Shown here: piece after piece, positions 1-7,093 of the stretch
Layout: each line of letters starts with the position of its first letter
Numbering within the stretch: position 1 is the stretch's first letter
NCBI RefSeq assembly: GCF_018402035.1
Contig: NZ_JAGYJN010000005.1
Coordinates: 62,001 to 126,000 of the forward strand
Direction of reading: 5' to 3'
DNA length: 64,000 nucleotides
Source: Roseicyclus sp.
GTDB taxonomy: Bacteria; Pseudomonadota; Alphaproteobacteria; Rhodobacterales; Rhodobacteraceae
The notes under the pieces: generated by a model
Database searches by the model: none
What the model saw: only the letters and a program-made list of their open reading frames with translations
Told to the model about the DNA's origin: nothing
Made by a program: the position numbers and the translations under genes

Positions 1-643
1 AGAGGTCGCGGATCGCCTGACCGCAATATTCGATCACATATCCCGTGCCGCCCGCTGTGCCGGTCAGACCGATCACCGAAAGCGTGATGTCCTTGGCCGT
101 CACACCGGGCGCAAGTTTGCCCGTGATCTCGACCTTCATGTTCTTCGATTTCTTTTGGATCAGCGTTTGCGTGGCCAAGACATGCTCGACCTCCGACGTG
201 CCAATCCCATGGGCCAGCGCGCCAAAGGCACCATGCGTCGCGGTATGGCTGTCGCCACAGACCACCGTCATGCCCGGCAGCGTCCAGCCCTGTTCGGGGC
301 CAACGATATGCACGATGCCCTGACGGATGTCGCTGACCGGATAGTAGTGAATGCCGAAATCGCGCGCGTTCTTATCGAGCGCTGCGACTTGGATGCGGCT
401 TTCCTCGGGCATCTGGTCGGGGTTTTCGCGGCCCGGCGTCGTGGGCACGTTATGATCGGGCACAGCGATGGTTTTGTCGGGTGCGCGGACCTTGCGGCCG
501 GTCATGCGCAGCCCCTCAAAGGCCTGCGGGCTTGTGACCTCATGCACGAGGTGGCGGTCGATATAAAGCAGGCAGGTACCATCCTCAGCCTCATGGGCGA
601 GATGGGCATCCCAGATCTTGTCGTAGAGTGTCTTGCCGGTCAT
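1..643 (-). CDS. leuC: 3-isopropylmalate dehydratase large subunit, 5' part (cut by window edge)
   Basis: Isomerises 2-isopropylmalate to 3-isopropylmalate in leucine synthesis, as the large [4Fe-4S] subunit with LeuD. The reverse strand reads [14 protein letters not shown], then [18 protein letters not shown] and [19 protein letters not shown], which are diagnostic of the LeuC/aconitase family. The start ATG (complement 641-643) is preceded by AAGGATG as ribosome-binding site. About 214 codons are present; the C-terminal half, with the remaining cluster cysteines, lies outside the window. The leuA gene of the same pathway is far away at 45.7 kb, so leucine genes are dispersed. Seen directly; family assignment is secure. 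Confidence 0.95.
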   Translation of the reverse strand, partial: MTGKTLYDKIWDAHLAHEAEDGTCLLYIDRHLVHEVTSPQAFEGLRMTGRKVRAPDKTIAVPDHNVPTTPGRENPDQMPEESRIQVAALDKNARDFGIHYYPVSDIRQGIVHIVGPEQGWTLPGMTVVCGDSHTATHGAFGALAHGIGTSEVEHVLATQTLIQKKSKNMKVEITGKLAPGVTAKDITLSVIGLTGTAGGTGYVIEYCGQAIRDL

Positions 644-867
644 CGTGTCAGCATCCTTGGTAGCGGGAAATATCGGAGGTCAGCGCAAGCTATGGCCGTC
701 AAAGCCCGCCCAACCGCGACCGGCGCGCACCGTGAAAGCGCCAAGGCAGGCGCGCCCGATCCGATATGTTGAAAAACCCTGTCATCGCATCTTGATCTAC
801 TGGGCCGCCCGCCCGCTTGCAAGGGCGTGATCCAATGGGGCGCCTCTGGCGCATTCCTTTTGGCCCC

Positions 868-1040
868 GCCGCCAAAGGCGGCGATCTTTAAGTGAGGGGG
901 CGCTGCCCCCGCCGCCAAAGGCGGCGATCTTTAAGGAAGGGGGCGCTGCCCCCGCCGCCAGAGGCGGCGATCTTTAGGTGAGGGGGCGCTGCCCCCGTCG
1001 CCTTTGGCGACTCCCCCGGAGTATTTGGAAAGCAAAGATG
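868..1040 (+). repeat. Four 43-bp palindromic units of a GGGGGC/CCCCCGG intergenic repeat
   Basis: The palindrome GCCGCCAAAGGCGGC starts at 868, 911 and 954 (the third with one change), and GTCGCCTTTGGCGAC follows at 997: an exact 43-bp period. Between them lie hairpins GGGGGCGCTGCCCCC at 896, 939 and 982. The last unit ends in CTCCCCCGGAGTATTT plus an A-rich tail. A single copy of the same architecture lies at 37451-37516 on the other strand. I recall this element as frequent between Rhodobacterales genes; it probably forms strong RNA hairpins. It fills most of the 398-bp gap between leuC and the next gene; the rest of that gap, presumably holding the leuC promoter, shows no motif I can defend. 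Confidence 0.85.
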
Positions 1041-1041
1041 A

Positions 1042-2664
1042 TCACAGTGATCTGGTGGTCGAGAGCATCATTGGGTCAAGGCGCAGCTCGATCAGGTGCA
1101 GACCGCCCCGGTCGGCGGCGTCAAGCGCCGGGCCGAGGTGATCCATCGCGGTAACCAAATGCCCGGTGCCACCATAGGCGGCGGCCAATTGCACATAGTC
1201 AGGGTTGAACAGCTCTGTCCCCGAGACGCGGCCGGGATAGTGATTTTCTTGATGCATCCGGATCGTGCCGTAGCGGCCGTTATTGGCGATGATCACGGTG
1301 ATATCGACGCCGAATTGCCGCGCAGTCGACAGCTCTTGCAGGGTCATTTGCAAGCAGCCATCGCCCGCGTAGCAAATCACCGGCCGGTCTGGATGGGCCA
1401 GTTTTGCCGCGATGGCAGCAGGTAGCCCATAGCCCATCGACCCCGAAGTCGGTGCGACCTGGGTACGGTAGCCATGATAGCGCGTGTAGCGATGCACGAA
1501 GGCGGCGTAGTTACCCGCGCCATTGGTGAAAAGCGCGCGCCCGGCATACCGGTCGGAAATCTGGCGCACGACCTGTTCCATCTTGACCGCGCCGGGTGTG
1601 TCTTGGGGCACCTGCCATGCCGTGTAATCGGCGCGCGCCGCATGCATCCAATCGGGATTTGTGAATTGCCCGTTTGCGCCTCGCAGGGCGGCAAGAAAAG
1701 CGGGGGCCGATGCCACGAGGCTGTCGCTTGGTTGATAGACGCTGCCGATCTCATCGGGGTCGGGATGGATATGCAAGATCGTCTTGCCCGGTGCGGAAGG
1801 GTCGAGCAGCGTGTAGCCATTGGTCGCTGTCTCGCCCATGCGCGCGCCCAAGACCAACAGCGCATCGGCATCGCGCAGGCGTTGGGCAAGCTTGGGGTTC
1901 ATGCCCACGCCCAGATCACCGATGAAATTGGGATGCGCATTGTCGATATAATCCTGACGCCGGAAGGTCACGGCAACAGGCAGGCCGGTGGCCGTCGCCA
2001 GCGCTTCGAGATCGGCCTGCGCCTGCGCGCTCCAGCCGGGGCCGCCGACCACGATCATCGGACGCGCATGGGTCAAGAGCCGGGACAAAAGCGCCTTTGC
2101 GCACACGGGGTCAACCGTGGCCATCGCGGGTTGGGCGGGGGCGAGATCTGGCACATCGGCCATGGCCGACAAGATATCTTCGGGCAAGGCCAGCACCACC
2201 GGGCCGGGACGGCCCGCTTGCGCGATCTGAAAGGCGCGGCTGATATATTCCGGCAGTCGCGCGGTCGTCTCGACCTCGGCCACCCATTTCACCAAGGGGC
2301 TGAAAAAGCGGCGATAATCCAACTCTTGAAAGGCACCGCGATCTCGGTCGGCAAGGGCGACTTGGCCCACGAAAACCACCATGGGCGTGCTGTCTTGCAT
2401 CGCGACATGCAGGCCCGAGGCAGCATTGGTGGCCCCCGGTCCACGGGTCACGAAGAGTACACCCGGCTGGCCGGTCAGCTTGCCATGCGCCTCGGCCATC
2501 ATGGCGGCCCCACCCTCTTGGCGGCAGACGATGTTCTGGATCGCGTGATCATAAAGCCCATCAAGCGCTGCCAGAAAGCTTTCGCCCGGCACCGAGAAAA
2601 CGCGCGTCACACCGTTGATCGCCAATTGATCAGCGAGGATCTTGCCACCGTGGCGCTTGGACAT
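1042..2664 (-). CDS. Thiamine-diphosphate-dependent enzyme (acetolactate synthase/benzoylformate decarboxylase-like)
   Basis: 540 residues in the three-domain ThDP layout. The N-terminal domain carries the catalytic glutamate in RQEGGAAMMAEAHG, followed by FVTRGPGATNAASG. A central domain follows (VVGGPGWSAQAQADLEAL), then the C-terminal ThDP/Mg site GDGCLQMTLQEL with NNGRYG. Such enzymes decarboxylate or ligate 2-oxo acids; the substrate cannot be read from sequence. No small regulatory subunit (ilvH) is adjacent, so a biosynthetic acetolactate synthase role is unlikely. ATG 2664 has GGGAGAGG just upstream; a longer frame exists but lacks a ribosome site. It lies 138 bp downstream of the RraA-type gene on the same strand, suggesting a shared catabolic step. 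Confidence 0.85.
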   Translation of the reverse strand: MSKRHGGKILADQLAINGVTRVFSVPGESFLAALDGLYDHAIQNIVCRQEGGAAMMAEAHGKLTGQPGVLFVTRGPGATNAASGLHVAMQDSTPMVVFVGQVALADRDRGAFQELDYRRFFSPLVKWVAEVETTARLPEYISRAFQIAQAGRPGPVVLALPEDILSAMADVPDLAPAQPAMATVDPVCAKALLSRLLTHARPMIVVGGPGWSAQAQADLEALATATGLPVAVTFRRQDYIDNAHPNFIGDLGVGMNPKLAQRLRDADALLVLGARMGETATNGYTLLDPSAPGKTILHIHPDPDEIGSVYQPSDSLVASAPAFLAALRGANGQFTNPDWMHAARADYTAWQVPQDTPGAVKMEQVVRQISDRYAGRALFTNGAGNYAAFVHRYTRYHGYRTQVAPTSGSMGYGLPAAIAAKLAHPDRPVICYAGDGCLQMTLQELSTARQFGVDITVIIANNGRYGTIRMHQENHYPGRVSGTELFNPDYVQLAAAYGGTGHLVTAMDHLGPALDAADRGGLHLIELRLDPMMLSTTRSL

Positions 2665-2718
2665 GTGCCTCTCCCGATATGGATGCTTGCGGCGGGATTT
2701 GACCGATGGGCGGGTGGA

Positions 2719-2736
2719 ATGTCCAGCTTGGGACAT
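2719..2736. promoter_or_regulatory. Inverted repeat between the RraA-type and ThDP-enzyme genes
   Basis: ATGTCC-AGCTTG-GGACAT is a 6-bp inverted repeat 54 bases upstream of the ThDP-enzyme start. It could be an operator or a small hairpin. No regulator gene is adjacent, so this is only a structural observation. Confidence 0.3.
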
Positions 2737-2763
2737 GGGCGGGTAGCAAAGCAAAGGTTGCGA

Positions 2764-2789
2764 CCCCGCGCCGAGAAATGGGCGCGGGG
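2764..2789 (-). terminator. GC hairpin after the RraA-type gene
   Basis: A 9-bp stem CCCCGCGCC / GGCGCGGGG with an 8-nt loop starts 13 bases past the stop of the upstream gene (minus strand). No strong T-run follows on the minus strand, so it may attenuate rather than fully terminate before the ThDP gene. Confidence 0.45.
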
Positions 2790-2802
2790 TGATTTTCTGC
2801 GT

Positions 2803-3507
2803 TTACTGCGCGTCTTTCCACGCTTGATAGCGGGCCTTGGTCTCTTCGTTCATCGGGTAGAGACCGGGCAGGGGCACACCGCGATCAACCTCGGTCATGA
2901 TCCAGCCTTCCATGCGCTCTTGCTCGGGGGATTCGGCCACCACCTCGGCAAGCAGGGCTTGCGGGATCAGCACCGCGCCATCATCGTCGACGACGATTAC
3001 ATCATCGGGAAACACCGCGACACCGCCGCATCCGATGGGCTCTTGCCAGCCGACAAATGTCAGCCCCGCGACCGAGGGCGGTGCCGCCACGCCACGGCAC
3101 CAGACGGGCAGGCCCGTGGACAGCACACCCGCCGCATCGCGCACGACACCATCGGTGATCAGACCAGCCACACCGCGCTGCACCATGCGGTTGCACAAGA
3201 TATCACCGAAAATTCCCGCATCAGTGACGCCCATCGCATCGGCCACGGCGATGCAGCCCTCGGGCATCGCCTCGATCGCGGCGCGGGTCGAAATGGGCGA
3301 GGCCCAGCTTGCCGGTGTCGCCAAATCTTCGCGTGCAGGCACAAAGCGCAGGGTAAAGGCACGCCCGACCAAGCGCGGTTGCCCTGTCCGGATTGGCACC
3401 GACCCGCGCAGCCAAACATTGCGCAGACCCTTTTTCAAAAGGATGGTGGTCAGGGTCGCGGTCGAAACACCCTTGAGCGTTGCGATGATGGTGGGGTCGA
3501 GTGACAT
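2803..3507 (-). CDS. RraA-family protein (4-hydroxy-4-methyl-2-oxoglutarate aldolase-like)
   Basis: 234 residues. The core motif LITDGVVRDAAG and the following GGVAVFPDDVIVVDDDGAVLIP match the RraA/HMG-aldolase fold, which binds a divalent metal and cleaves or decarboxylates oxo acids (oxaloacetate, HMG). The true RraA RNase E regulator is shorter (about 160 residues); this longer form resembles the metabolic members. Start ATG 3507 has a perfect AGGAGG at the right distance; the longer open frame has no comparable signal. The neighbouring ThDP enzyme suggests an oxo-acid pathway, but the substrate is unknown. Confidence 0.85.
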   Translation of the reverse strand: MSLDPTIIATLKGVSTATLTTILLKKGLRNVWLRGSVPIRTGQPRLVGRAFTLRFVPAREDLATPASWASPISTRAAIEAMPEGCIAVADAMGVTDAGIFGDILCNRMVQRGVAGLITDGVVRDAAGVLSTGLPVWCRGVAAPPSVAGLTFVGWQEPIGCGGVAVFPDDVIVVDDDGAVLIPQALLAEVVAESPEQERMEGWIMTEVDRGVPLPGLYPMNEETKARYQAWKDAQ

Positions 3508-3704
3508 GTTGCCTCCTGAGCAGTGAATAGGTTGCATCTTACGGAAGGTCTTGGGCGCCCGAAAGCACCATCCGCAATCCCGGTAATGGGGCCGTTGTTG
3601 TGGGTCCGGTTTGTGCGACTTCGCGCAGGGGCTTTCGCGATTGGACATCGCCATGGAGCGGGTTAGATGACCGTGCAAGCAAGGCGGAGAACACGGGGTA
3701 GGGC

Positions 3705-4256
3705 ATGTCGGAATTGACGCTTTTGGGCATATGCGGTTCGCTGCGGGCGGCGTCGTGGAACCGCAAGCTAATGCATGAGGCCGCGCGGCTTTTCGATCCG
3801 GCTGTTTTCATCCATGCCAATCTGCGCCTGCCGCTTTACGACGGCGATCTTGAGGAATTGGGCATTCCGACCGAGGTGGAGCTTTTGGCGCAGCAAATCC
3901 GCGATGCCGATGCGGTGGTGATCGTGGGGCCGGAATATAACAAGGCGCTTTCGGGGGTGTTGAAAAACGCGCTTGATTGGGTGAGCCGCGCCAAGGGCGG
4001 GCCATGGCGCGATAAGCCGGTAGCGATCATGTCGGCGGCAGCAGGGCGCGCAGGCGGCGAGCGCAGCCAGATGACCATGCGCCACGCGATGAGCCCGTTC
4101 AGGGCACATGTGCTTCCCGGCCCCGAGGTACTGATTGCAACCCCTGAGCGCGAATTCGATGCGAACGGGCGGCTGACCAACGACCGGGCGCAGGCGCTTT
4201 TGGCCGAGTTGATGGGTGATCTGCGGGCCGCGGCCGTCCGGCGGGCGGCAGGCTAA
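3705..4256 (+). CDS. NADPH-dependent FMN reductase
   Basis: 183 residues of flavodoxin-like fold. The N-terminal GICGSLRAASWNRK is the FMN phosphate-binding loop, and GPEYNKALSGVLKNALDW is the signature of the NADPH-dependent FMN/quinone/chromate reductase family (ChrR/YieF-like). A soluble cytoplasmic enzyme that transfers electrons to quinones, chromate or free flavin. GGGGTAGGG sits before ATG 3705. Its stop codon overlaps the stop of the convergent FAD oxidoreductase, so no terminator separates them. The physiological substrate is not deducible. Confidence 0.88.
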   Translation: MSELTLLGICGSLRAASWNRKLMHEAARLFDPAVFIHANLRLPLYDGDLEELGIPTEVELLAQQIRDADAVVIVGPEYNKALSGVLKNALDWVSRAKGGPWRDKPVAIMSAAAGRAGGERSQMTMRHAMSPFRAHVLPGPEVLIATPEREFDANGRLTNDRAQALLAELMGDLRAAAVRRAAG

Positions 4257-5290
4257 AGATTTGCTGCGACGCGAAAACTGTCAGGGATCGCATCGCGCCC
4301 TTCCAGCACAAGATCGGCCATCAGCCGCGCCACCATCGGTGCCATGCCAAAGCCGATCTTAAAGCCACCATTGGCGATGAAAGCCCCCGGCGCAAGCGGA
4401 TGGATGCCCAGCATCGGGGCGCGCGACCGGGCGCGCGGGCGCAGACCCGCCCAGCGCGCAATCACAGGCGCATCGCAGAGCGCGGGGCAGAGCAGGCGCG
4501 CACGCGCGATCAGCGCGTCAAGCTGCTCATCCGTGCCGGTCGCATCGTCGAAGTCATTCTCCGAGGTGGACCCGATCGCGAGCGTGCCATCGGCATGGGG
4601 CACGATGTGCAGCGTATCGACGAATAGCTGCGGTGCCGCGCGCCCCAGATCATGCGCAAGCAAGGCTGCCTGTCCCTTGACCCCTTGGCCCATGTTGCGG
4701 CCCATCGCCTGCGACAGCGCGGCAAGACCTGCCGCGCCTGTCGCCCAAAGCGTGATGGCGGGGGTGGGGCTTGCATCGGTCACGATACAGCCGCCGCGCG
4801 CGGTGATCGCATCGGCCAAGGCGATGCAGGCGCGGCGCGGATGAATGCGGGCCGATAGGCTATCATGGATCAGCCAGCCCGTCGGACTTGAAATCGGGGC
4901 GGCGATCTCGGTCTGCGCCACCACGCGCCAATGATAGCGGCCTTGCCACAAGGTTTGGGCCGTGACCGCGCGCGCCTGCGCCAAATCAAGGCCCGCGTCA
5001 TCGAGAATGGGTTGCACCCGGCCCGATCTTGCATAGCCCGGATCGCTGCCACCTGCCGCCGCGACCTCGGCCCAGAAACCTTCGGCCATCTCAAGGCTTT
5101 CGAACTGAATCTGCTTTTTGGGGTTCCAGTTTTCCGGCACATGCGGGGCAAGCGCCCCCACGATCCCGCCTGAAGCACCGGCAGCAACGCCGAACGGATC
5201 GACCACCTCGACACGCGCGCCGCGCCGGGCCGCCTCCCACGCGATGGAGAGGCCGAAAACACCGGCCCCAAAGACCCTTAGCTCGACCAT
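4253..5290 (-). CDS. FAD-dependent oxidoreductase, MnmC oxidase-domain type
   Basis: 345 residues of the DAO (glycine oxidase-like) family. The N-terminal dinucleotide site is GAGVFGLSIAWEAARRGARVEVVDP; mid-protein GWLIHDSLSARIHPRRAC and C-terminal IARWAGLRPRARSRAPMLG with GGFKIGFGMAP are typical of the MnmC C-terminal oxidase. In E. coli that domain removes the carboxymethyl group from cmnm5s2U34 of tRNA. Here it is a separate gene 93 bp from, and divergent to, the methyltransferase half mnmD, which supports the tRNA role. A general amino-acid oxidase remains possible. ATG 5290 is the first start consistent with the FAD motif. Confidence 0.8.
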   Translation of the reverse strand: MVELRVFGAGVFGLSIAWEAARRGARVEVVDPFGVAAGASGGIVGALAPHVPENWNPKKQIQFESLEMAEGFWAEVAAAGGSDPGYARSGRVQPILDDAGLDLAQARAVTAQTLWQGRYHWRVVAQTEIAAPISSPTGWLIHDSLSARIHPRRACIALADAITARGGCIVTDASPTPAITLWATGAAGLAALSQAMGRNMGQGVKGQAALLAHDLGRAAPQLFVDTLHIVPHADGTLAIGSTSENDFDDATGTDEQLDALIARARLLCPALCDAPVIARWAGLRPRARSRAPMLGIHPLAPGAFIANGGFKIGFGMAPMVARLMADLVLEGRDAIPDSFRVAANL

Positions 5291-5383
5291 TGCCAATCCT
5301 TTATCCTTGCCGCAGTGTCGGCCCGCGCGGGCGCGCCACATCTTGTGCGCCGCTTATCCGCAGGATTAGACGAGCCGTAGGGC

Positions 5384-6052
5384 ATGGACCAGCCAAGACA
5401 TCAGATCGACTGGCGCAACGGCAATGTGCCGGTGTCGCGCCAATTCGATGACCCGTTCTTTTCGCTCGAGAACGGGTTGGAGGAAACACGCCATGTGTTT
5501 TTGACCGGCAACGCCCTGCCCGCGCGGTTCAAGCCCGGCTTTCATATCGCCGAGCTTGGCTTTGGCACCGGCCTGAACCTGATCGCCGCAGCCCTTGCAT
5601 GGGAAGGATCAGGCCAGCAAGGCAGGCTGCATTTCACCAGTTTCGAGGCCTTTCCACTGGCAGGTGAAGATCTGCGCCTAGCGCTTGCGCAGTTTGCGGG
5701 GGCCGTGCCTTACATTGACCTGATCGCCACAGCCCTTGCGGGGGATGGCAAGATCACCACCGCGCAGCTATCGGCCCAGATTATCTTTGGCGATGCGCGT
5801 GCCACGCTGCCTGCATGGGATGGGCGCGCGGATGCGTGGTTTCTTGATGGGTTCGCGCCAGCACGGAACCCCGAATTATGGGAACCTGCCCTTTTGGCCC
5901 AAGTGGCGCACCACACCGCGCCGGGCGGCACATGTGCAACCTATTCGGCGGCGGGCGCGGTGCGTGCGGCGCTGGCTGAGGCGGGCTTTACCGTCACCCG
6001 CATCCCCGGATATGGGCGCAAGCGGCATATGACCCAAGGGGTGCTTTCATGA
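5384..6052 (+). CDS. mnmD: tRNA 5-methylaminomethyl-2-thiouridine methyltransferase (stand-alone MnmD)
   Basis: 222 residues. The N-terminus NGNVPVSRQFDDPFFSLENGLEETRHVFL and the SAM-binding HIAELGFGTGLNL match the MnmC methyltransferase domain; AWFLDGFAPARNPELW is its conserved active-site segment. It methylates nm5s2U34 to mnm5s2U34 in wobble positions of tRNAs. In gammaproteobacteria the domain is fused to the oxidase; here the oxidase homologue is the divergent neighbour. The stop overlaps the next start by 4 bp (ATGA), so it is translationally coupled to the exporter downstream. Confidence 0.92.
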   Translation: MDQPRHQIDWRNGNVPVSRQFDDPFFSLENGLEETRHVFLTGNALPARFKPGFHIAELGFGTGLNLIAAALAWEGSGQQGRLHFTSFEAFPLAGEDLRLALAQFAGAVPYIDLIATALAGDGKITTAQLSAQIIFGDARATLPAWDGRADAWFLDGFAPARNPELWEPALLAQVAHHTAPGGTCATYSAAGAVRAALAEAGFTVTRIPGYGRKRHMTQGVLS

Positions 6053-6927
6053 CGGCGCAAAACACCAAGCTCGGCATTTGGCTGATGGTGGCGACGACCT
6101 TTGTTTTTGCCATGCAAGACGGGATCAGCCGGCATCTTGCGGGCGAATACAACGTGCTGATGGTGGTGATGATCCGCTATTGGTTCTTTGCCGCCTTCGT
6201 CATGGCCGTGGCCGCGCGCAAGGCCGGTGGCCTGAAGGCTGCGGCGGCGACGAGCCAACCGGGTGTGCAGATCTTTCGCGGTGTGCTTTTGGCGACCGAG
6301 ATCTGCGTGATGGTCTTGGCCTTTGTCATGCTGGGGTTGGTCGAAAGCCATGCAATCTTTACCAGCTACCCGCTGTTGATCGCGGCCCTTTCGGGGCCGA
6401 TCCTTGGCGAGAAAGTCGGCTGGCGGCGTTGGACGGCGATTGGTGTGGGCTTTGTCGGCGTCTTGATCATTTTGCAACCGGGGTTCCGGGTCTTCCAGAT
6501 CGAGGCGCTTGTGCCGCTGGCCTCGGCCTTCATGTTCGCGCTTTACGGGTTGATGACGCGCTATGCCGCCCGCAAGGATTCGGCGGCGACCAGCTTCTTT
6601 TACACTGGCACCGTTGGGGCCGTGGTCATGACCGCCATCGGCATCTGGTTCTGGGAACCGATGCAAGGGAGCGATTGGGCATGGATGGCGGTTCTCTGCG
6701 TCACCGGCGCGCTGGGTCATTGGTTGTTGATCAAGACCTATGATGTGGCCGAGGCAAGTGCCGTGCAGCCCTTCGCCTATCTGCAACTGGTCTTTGCCGC
6801 GACGCTGGGCATCACGGTCTTTGGCGAAAGCTTGGAGTGGAATGTCGCCTTGGGCGCGGTGCTGGTGGTGAGCGCGGGTATCTTCACGCTGATGCGGACA
6901 AGGGCCAAGGAAAAGACGGGCCGCTGA
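6049..6927 (+). CDS. DMT-family (EamA) inner-membrane transporter
   Basis: 292 residues with about ten hydrophobic helices in two EamA repeats. The first half ends near EKVGWRRWTAIGVGFVGVLIIL and the second near VFGESLEWNVALGAVLVVSAGIF, both the usual EamA signatures. Members export small metabolites such as amino acids. It starts inside the last codons of mnmD (ATGA overlap) and ends one base before the stop of the convergent ccoS. Substrate unknown; the link with mnmD looks like transcription convenience. Confidence 0.88.
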   Translation: MTAQNTKLGIWLMVATTFVFAMQDGISRHLAGEYNVLMVVMIRYWFFAAFVMAVAARKAGGLKAAAATSQPGVQIFRGVLLATEICVMVLAFVMLGLVESHAIFTSYPLLIAALSGPILGEKVGWRRWTAIGVGFVGVLIILQPGFRVFQIEALVPLASAFMFALYGLMTRYAARKDSAATSFFYTGTVGAVVMTAIGIWFWEPMQGSDWAWMAVLCVTGALGHWLLIKTYDVAEASAVQPFAYLQLVFAATLGITVFGESLEWNVALGAVLVVSAGIFTLMRTRAKEKTGR

Positions 6928-7086
6928 CTAGAGCTTGGGATGGTCGTCGTAATCATCGCGCAAGATGCGATGGGCATCGCCATCGGGATCGTCGAACTGC
7001 CCCCGGCGGAGCATCCACCAAAAGGCCACCAAGCCCACAGCGCCCAGAAACAGGCTGACGGGGATCAAAAGACCAAGCACATCCAT
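6928..7086 (-). CDS. ccoS: cbb3 oxidase maturation protein CcoS
   Basis: 52 residues: MDVLGLLIPVSLFLGAVGL and continuing hydrophobic residues form one transmembrane helix, followed by a short acidic tail with RGQFDDPDGDAHRIL, the hallmark of CcoS (FixS). It is needed for cofactor insertion into the CcoN subunit. It is the last gene of ccoGHIS, 7 bases after ccoI, and its stop directly abuts the stop of the convergent transporter. Confidence 0.93.
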   Translation of the reverse strand: MDVLGLLIPVSLFLGAVGLVAFWWMLRRGQFDDPDGDAHRILRDDYDDHPKL

Positions 7087-7093
7087 CGCGGTC

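Noticed and set aside
1042-2664. Calling the ThDP enzyme IlvB (acetolactate synthase)
   Set aside because: No ilvH subunit or other ilv genes nearby, and the family includes many decarboxylases of different specificity.
1474-3504. A 676-codon open frame on the plus strand
   Set aside because: It is the antisense of the ThDP enzyme and RraA-type genes; long antisense frames are common in GC-rich coding DNA, and it lacks a ribosome site and recognisable motifs.
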